Assembly: GCA_921293015.1 (NCBI GenBank)
Contig: OV121097.1
Span: 26,261,429-26,325,428 of the forward strand
Source: Phorcus lineatus
Lineage: Eukaryota > Mollusca > Gastropoda > Trochida > Trochidae
Length of the DNA: 64,000 nt
Direction: 5' to 3'
How positions within the stretch are numbered: position 1 is the stretch's first letter; every line of letters begins with the position of its first letter. This document shows positions 57,741-64,000 of the stretch, piece by piece. The notes beneath the pieces were generated by a model. That model did no database searches. It was given only the letters and a program-made list of their open reading frames with translations, and was not told where the DNA came from. Position numbers and translations under genes: made by a program.

Positions 57741-59589
57741 TGTTTAATTCGGTTGCATGAGATAAAACAATGGTTTGTTACCAGTTGATATCATTCTACA
57801 ACAAGAGTTTACAACGAGCAGGCAAAGTTTATAGTATCAAATCAAGTGTTATTATTGATTAATAAAATGTCAAAATTTCAACGCTTTCTAAGAAGTTTCC
57901 ATGGGGGCTTCATACTTAGATAAATACACAAATTGTAAAGTGGTGAGCTGTTTTTCTGTTCTGTGGTCAAATGTTAAGTGATTATATGTTAGCTCAAAGC
58001 ACATGGATCACACTTCCTGTTGTTTGCCACGTGTTCTTCGATGTTCAATGTCTAAGATTTTTTTATCGTCGCCAAATATTGCTTGAGATAATGGTGCAAG
58101 AGTCAAGATCGAAATTCTGATTCTAGACGATATTTTAAAGTTTTCTATTTGCCAATACTTGATGCAGCAGGTATCACTTTCATTTGTCAAATCTCTATCA
58201 CAAGGAATTCCTTGCCAAATTTTGTAAAAACAGTGCATTTTGAAAGGAAGTTAATCTTCAAATGCTCATTCAAAAGAGTAGTTAATTCAAAACATGTATC
58301 TACCACTTTTCACTTCCGTAGGGTATTTGGTGTACATAATGGTAATTGATGACGTTGGGTGAAGGGATCTTCTTTGAAAAGAGACAGCCGTTAATCTGGG
58401 TACCATGTAGTATCTGGATACTGGGAGTGCAGGGGTTATGAAGCAATCAAGTCAATGTTGTGTCACAGGCACATCGAGTATTTCTTGCTGAGATGTTCAC
58501 ACAAAGATAACTTTATATTTTCAACATTCCATGTTGATGTACATACGCATGCGAGTTTTGTAATGATCACATTTGAAATTGTAATTCTATTTTACACTGA
58601 ATTGTTTATACAACAAAATAAAAACATTGCCTATATATTATGTGTTTGTTCTTGTTAGTTAAAACGACTAACTCGGCATGGTTTTGTAACATAAAAATGT
58701 CGAATTCTCCTACTTGAAAAGGATTATACAAACGTGAAAGACGTCTAAATGTTATCAAAGATTAGATATAACATTTCTTTACGTGTAATTAAGAATAATT
58801 ACTCTGAAAAATTACAGTTACTAAGTGCAGTAATCACTGGAAAAAGTGTCCGCATAACATAAGTGCATTTCTAAATTGCTTTGAAAGCAACTCTTAACCA
58901 TTAAAAAAGTAAAAAGAGCAAGAAGTGAAATTTTACCGAACTAAACTCTTATATGGCGAATTTTTTTCATGCCAAGCAAGATACAATACCCGGAGTCAAA
59001 TATTACATATTACATGATCTATTTCACAATTTGTCACATTTAAGAAATGTACAATAACTTTTTCTACAAGCAATGAACACATCAGTATTTAAAAACGAAA
59101 AAAGATTAAGCCCACAAAAGATAGATATATATTTTCAATGAAAACAAAACCCTTTGGAAAGAATTTTTGAAGAACTTCATGTATTTGGAACTTCATGTAT
59201 TTGGAACAAAGAATATATCAATTAAAGTAATGTATCAATGATACAGAATGTCAGTGAATAACAAAAATACATCAATATAAACAAACAAGGATAAAACTGA
59301 TCACTGATTCCATCATTCTTCAAATATTACTGTGTATAAATATCTGTCAGTTCATAATGATTCTTTGTATCATGGATACTGATTCATATTTATATATAAC
59401 ATAAAATTTTGCAATATTTTGACTGTATATTTTAATCGTTTGGCACAAATAAGCAAAATCATTTTGACAAAAAATAACACAAATGCATATTTCAATTATC
59501 TTTCCAAGCGATCGCAAATGATATCATTTGATTTGGACACGAATGTGTTAAGAAAAGTATATCATTGGCACAAATACTTCATTCAGTAT

Positions 59590-59662
59590 ATCTCCGCTTA
59601 TGGCTGAAATATTGTCCAAGCGGTGTTAAACAATAACTCACTCACTAACTCACTCATTCATT
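59590..59662 (+). mobile_element. SINE 3' tail fragment
   Basis: 'ggctgaaatattgtccaagc' followed by 'ggtgttaaacaataactcac' and ACTCACTC repeats. The end corresponds to the 3' part of the full SINE at 60859-61165 ('aagcggcgttaaacccc' plus 'actcacctcacc'). No tRNA-like head is seen, so it is 5'-truncated. Confidence 0.75.
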
Positions 59663-60858
59663 CTGTTGATTACCTTAGTCGTATAAGATAAAACGTAATC
59701 CATGTAAGTCCCAAGCATGGGCGGACTAGATGCCTCCGGCAAATACACAACTCGACATTATAGACGTACCTTGACGTCATTGTTTTGTTTTTAACGTGAC
59801 GTCACAATGATTTTTTTTTTATTTTGTCGTAATGGTACATATTCAAAATGTCAGCCCCGAAAAGACTTTAAATTTGTAGGTTGTAGAAAATACAAAAATA
59901 AACCTATTTTGGAACATCTGTCATGTGAGTCAAATTTAATCAATCCTAATTAACGCAAGCACGTCAAAATCGTTTAGATTTTCAACAACTCATGTCTTGA
60001 TTCTAGTCCTTATCGATCATTAGAAGGCAATACAAATGTAAACACGATCTATACATGTACTTGTCACGATTATTATTAGTTTAATGGTACAAAGGTCAGA
60101 TCAGTAGTACTACGTAATTCGTTACCAGTTCTAAGACAGCGCCTTGCCCTTTGTTGTGATTGATGTGCACCCCGAGGGAACACATTGTCACTTGTCGTTT
60201 TTCAGTTTGATATTTCTGAAACGTTATAAACATATCCAACACACCGTATATCATTTACGACATAAAATCTTATATTGTGTATTGTTACCATAAATAAAGA
60301 CACTGACGTAAATTTGCAACCTAAAACATAAGAAAAACAGGTTATATGTAGCGATATTGACATCAACGTAGACCACATGTACATCTTGATTGATAATATA
60401 GGTAATTGATGTCCTAATTGCTCATGAAAATAATGGTATGAAAAACATATCAGTTACTGTATTTGGAAATTTACTTAACAGAAAACGAGTTTATAATTTT
60501 CTGATGAATGTCTATCGCAAAAAAGGTGTGTTTTATCCATAGATATATCCATAAAGATAGAAGCTGGAAAGGGGAATAAACACCAATCATCACCAAGATG
60601 ATAATATAGATATTTTAATATATAGTTTATGATTACCATCAGGTCACTCCACCTCCTTCACTCCTTCATACTAATAAGCTTATCCAGAAAAAACCCACCT
60701 CAAAAGCATCGTAGAGCGTTTCTCCAAGAAGATAAACTAATTCGCTTAAAGCTAAATCAATTTTAACGTATGTTTTTTTGGTCAATCAAAAAATTATAAA
60801 ACTTACATGTACTTACAAAGATAGGCTAAACTACGGAAATCAATGTCCTTTACCTGAA
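59663..60858. other. Intergenic, no gene recognised
   Basis: AT-rich. CRE-like TGACGT motifs near 59770-59802. The open frame 60202-60384 on the minus strand has no recognised domain. Confidence 0.6.
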
Positions 60859-61165
60859 GGGGGCGGGATAGCGCAGTGGTTAGCGCGTTCAGCTTCGTAT
60901 CAGGAGGTCCGTGGTTCGAATCCCGCCAGGGGCTCGGCAACTTTGTCTGCAGTAGAGAACTGTTCTACACGTAGTCAGGTTTGTCACACTGAAATTCAGC
61001 GCAGTACCACCCATGGTTCGCTAGTTCCAGCCGATGCTCGCAGGTTTCACCGCAATGCATAGCCACTTTAGTGTTGCGGGCTTTCACCCTGCAATAATAC
61101 TAGCAGCCGCGATATAAGTGAAATAATCTTGAAAGCGGCGTTAAACCCCAACTCACCTCACCTCA
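60859..61165 (+). mobile_element. Full-length tRNA-derived SINE with 12-bp target duplication
   Basis: Flanked by identical 'cctttacctgaa' at 60847-60858 and 61166-61177. The tRNA-like head has an A box TAGCGCAGTGG (60869-60879) and a B box GGTTCGAATCC (60913-60923), the internal RNA polymerase III promoter. A body of about 200 bp follows, then 'gcggcgttaaac' and a short ACCTC-type repeat tail. Perfect duplications and intact boxes indicate a young insertion. A 94-codon open frame across it is an artefact. Confidence 0.93.
60869..60923 (+). promoter_or_regulatory. RNA polymerase III internal promoter (A and B boxes) of the SINE
   Basis: Both boxes match the tRNA consensus without a mismatch, 33 bp apart. 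A true tRNA gene is unlikely because the acceptor arm does not close and the element has SINE ends. Confidence 0.85.
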
Positions 61166-61177
61166 CCTTTACCTGAA

Positions 61178-64000
61178 TTATTAAAAGGTGTTCACACTAA
61201 AATGGCCCTCATTATTCGTTACACCTTATTCCCCGAAGACGAATACTCGGACGGAGTTATTAGGTGTTAGGCACAGAAGAAATTTACTTGGCATGTACTA
61301 ATATTTGACAACCTTACATATCATAAAAACGTGCTACCTCACCTGTAAGCAATAGTTTTCAGATGATTTAATCATACGTTTATAGAAGTAAAAAGCACTA
61401 GCACTAATAAATACAATATGTTTGGTTTTGGTTTATCAAATGGATGCATAAAGGTATAGCATTGCTTACAGAAACAGAAATAAGAATTCGGTTTCTTTGG
61501 TTGACTTTAAAACGATAAATGGTTAGTGAGTTTGGGTTTCCTTCAACAGGTAAGATATCAACTACTAAACTTTAAATAACAATTTAAAACAGTTTTGTAA
61601 TTAATGAATAGAAAATATATTAGCGAAGTGGATTCGTGATAAATAATCAACATACCTTTAAATGACTCCGTTTCCATATTACATCTTAAGCAATGTTCAA
61701 CTTCAAGAAATAGATGTTGTCATTATTTTCCATTATCCATATACCTACAATCCATCGAATATAGGACTGGGTTCGTCCATTGCCATATTTCTCGTTGCAC
61801 TTAGACCATCACATTTATATTCTCTACATTCGCTCCACACTTTACCCGTCAAATGAAGAACACAGATTTCTTACTGACATCCTAGTTATTACTTTTTTTA
61901 GCTCTCTTTGTCCTTTTGGATAAAGCCGCTGCTACTAAAATCGGATTGTTACAAGTTCACGTATGGAAATGAATAACCTGCTTATAATGAATTAACTGCT
62001 AATAATGAATTACCTTCTAATAACAATGTCAGTAGTACGTATATGTTGCCGTTATGCTACGTATATATTTCCACTGGATAGAGAACTTTGGAGGAGTGAT
62101 GGCATAGAACTATTATGTGGATGAGAGTGATGAAGGATGAAAAGCATAAAGTGTAAACCCATTTCACACATATTAAAACAATACATCACTTTCACAACGA
62201 ATTCTCAACAGATAACGTTAACAATAGGGAAATAATAATAATGTGTAGCCAAGTCCATATACATACTATGCCATGATTTCGGGAAACTCACTTGTCACAT
62301 ACATGTTCCTATCCGATCTTTACGTAGATGCATATGCAACAAGCAAAATTACATCTCCGAACGCATGGGCTTACTTGTGCCAGCCGAAATGACATGCTAA
62401 GATAAGCCTTGCCGTATTTCCTCTTTCTGTGTAAGCTGTTTAGACTACTGCGAGTGAGAATTCATATAAGAATTGTAACTTTTTGCCGAAGAGGCGGCTG
62501 CACTCAAGACACAAATGTTGGCTGGTTTTCAGAAAGGTATAGATTAGCCAATGATAGAGACTGTTTCATCTTAAAACCAAGCAGGGTAAGATGACATTAT
62601 AAGTGATATGCACTCTAAGGTTTTAATGAAATAATAAAATATATGATTCCGATCTACATTTTATAAGCAAAACGAAAGATTTAACCACCTCAATTACACT
62701 TGAATCACGCATTTAACTCTGACATTAACTGCAGGTAAATGGTCTCATTAAACGCTGATGGCTTGTGATCAGGTGTGGGTTTGCTGAGGTTTAAGTACAA
62801 GCGTCCCCATTCATCAAGTAAATGACAAGTTGACAAACGAATGCCGCCTTATCTGACAATCCTTCACAGCCTTGCGACATTCTAACATGATTCAACACAA
62901 TTAGTCTAAAGGCATCCCCTTGCCTTACACCAGCTGCAGAGTTTTCTTGTCCACCAAGCTACGAGTTTAATCCTCGGAGATTATAACTAGCTTTGGTGAA
63001 CATGAAAATCTCATATCTAGTAAGTATACTTTGTATATTTTCATTGTATAAACATAACTATGAAGAAAACAATTTTTTAATTTAAAAAAAATTTATCTCA
63101 TTGTTTCGGTCCTTTGACAGAACAGTCCTCATATGCTGTGTGCACAAGACATTCCTAGAAGTTTATGTGCTTATTTTTTATTCGTGCATAAAACTTTCTT
63201 GTTTTACTTGTATTTATCGATGAATTTTAAATTGGTCTTACTTGAAATTGAAATAATCAGGTATCTTTGTTTTAACTAGCAAAGACAAAGAAAAGAAAAA
63301 CTATTTAGGAAACTGAAATAGTACGTTCAAACCTTTGAAAGCTCATTCTTCTACATGAAGGTATTTTTGTGATTATTGTGATATGATTGATAACAATATA
63401 AATCGTTATGATAGAAAGCAGAATGTTGATAGGCTAATTACTAAACTGCAATAATTTAAATTAATTTTTAAAATATATTTATGCAGAATATATATTTTTA
63501 TAAGGCTTAGTTTCCATCGGAAAATGTATACTTTTGTGTCAAAACACCAAGTGTATGTTGTTTGGGTACAGAGAGATTTAATTGGGAAAATTGCTTCTAA
63601 CCTCCACAAAAACGTGATGATGTAATGTAAAATAATAATTTGATAAATGCTTAGGAAGAATTGTTTCCGTCATGATGTAAAACTTTCGACATTCCGATGT
63701 CTATATTTTAAAGTATGAGGATTTGCAAGAATAAATAGGGTGCAGAATTCTATGTTGTTCGATCATCTGTTATGAAAAATTTAATTAAATTATTTTCACA
63801 ATAAAAATTTATAATGGCATTTATTACTCCAATGTACTGAAGTCAATAAAAGTGAAAAATAAACGAAAACATTGTACCATTAAGAATGAATTTGCTATGG
63901 CTGTGGCTGTTTGGATCCAGGATTTGTTGAACGTGTTCTAATAAACCGTGAAAAACTTTCTAAATTAATCTAACTAGTAGTGTACTAAAGATTTATAAAT
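61178..64000. other. Intergenic, no gene recognised
   Basis: AT-rich with short open frames only. A more complex block at 62740-62960 may be a decayed reverse-transcriptase relic on the minus strand. Confidence 0.6.
62764..62955 (-). pseudogene. Possible reverse-transcriptase relic
   Basis: The minus-strand frame reads ENSAAGVRQGDAFRLIVLNHV. GVRQGD followed by L..LN resembles the RT motif GVRQGDPLSPLLFN of LINE proteins. The match is short, the SP core is absent, and no catalytic YADD box lies nearby in frame. It may be chance. Confidence 0.25.

Larger units (their letters stand above)
52829..59589 (+). other. GARNL3 3' UTR and downstream DNA
   Basis: Starts directly after the stop codon. 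The 3' UTR end cannot be fixed; AATAAA hexamers occur at 55186-55191 and 55447-55452, among others. Open frames up to 90 codons (for example 53778-54174) show no known domain. Holds the degenerate array 56025-56360, an inverted repeat at 57063-57117 and a 64-bp duplication. Confidence 0.65.

Noticed and set aside
60859..60935. A functional tRNA gene
   Set aside because: A and B boxes are present but the acceptor stem does not pair, and the segment is the head of a 307-bp SINE with its own target duplication.
60778..61062. 94-codon open frame
   Set aside because: Reads through the tRNA-like head and body of the SINE; not a gene.
1..64000. Bacterial or viral content (operons, phage, integrated virus)
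   Set aside because: No prokaryotic gene density, no ribosome-binding pattern, and no recognisable viral proteins; all strong coding signal belongs to one spliced animal gene.

Overview
The window is animal nuclear DNA: AT-rich, no operons, short exons with GT..AG junctions separated by large introns, and many dispersed repeats. A full-length tRNA-derived SINE (60859-61165) with a GCGTTAAAC...ACTCAC-type tail, and a second copy of that tail at about 59590-59662, are of a kind I associate with molluscs, especially gastropods such as abalone and limpet relatives. The protein family fits any bilaterian. I therefore call it a marine mollusc, probably a gastropod; the species is inferred, not shown.

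One protein-coding gene dominates. It lies on the + strand from 16785 to 52828 and is the orthologue of GARNL3 (GTPase-activating Rap/Ran-GAP domain-like 3). I resolved 26 coding exons (2664 nt, 887 aa plus stop). All 25 introns are GT..AG and the reading phase stays consistent from the first to the last exon. The protein has an N-terminal RapGAP-associated region, a Rap-GAP catalytic domain with the asparagine-thumb motif GNDIV (Asn254 in my numbering), a basic linker, a citron-homology (CNH) domain, and a Ser/Pro-rich tail ending in an acidic ETDII. The 5' end (start codon, N-terminal exon or exons, promoter) was not found here and probably lies upstream.

Layout. 1-15150: no recognisable gene; four diverged tandem copies of a roughly 4.3-5.6 kb noncoding unit (the first cut by the window edge, the last truncated), later invaded by a LINE 3' end with a 15-bp target duplication, a palindromic element and a hAT-like MITE. 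15150-16784: unassigned. 16785-52828: GARNL3. Its introns carry a 22-bp minisatellite, a fold-back element near 37.5 kb, an inverted pair of CRE-like repeats at 39.2 and 48.2 kb, a palindromic element at 45.8 kb and a TA-flanked 866-bp MITE in the last intron. The most striking case is a 29-bp minisatellite at 43144-43920 that appears to have grown out of an exon-intron junction, so about ten units repeat the exon end together with a GT splice donor. 52829-64000: 3' UTR and intergenic DNA with degenerate arrays, the SINE and a possible reverse-transcriptase relic; no second gene recognised.

Four stretches that look most unusual are the splice-donor minisatellite, the large tandem unit upstream, the inverted CRE-like repeats and a well-formed but phase-incompatible candidate exon at 41076-41171.
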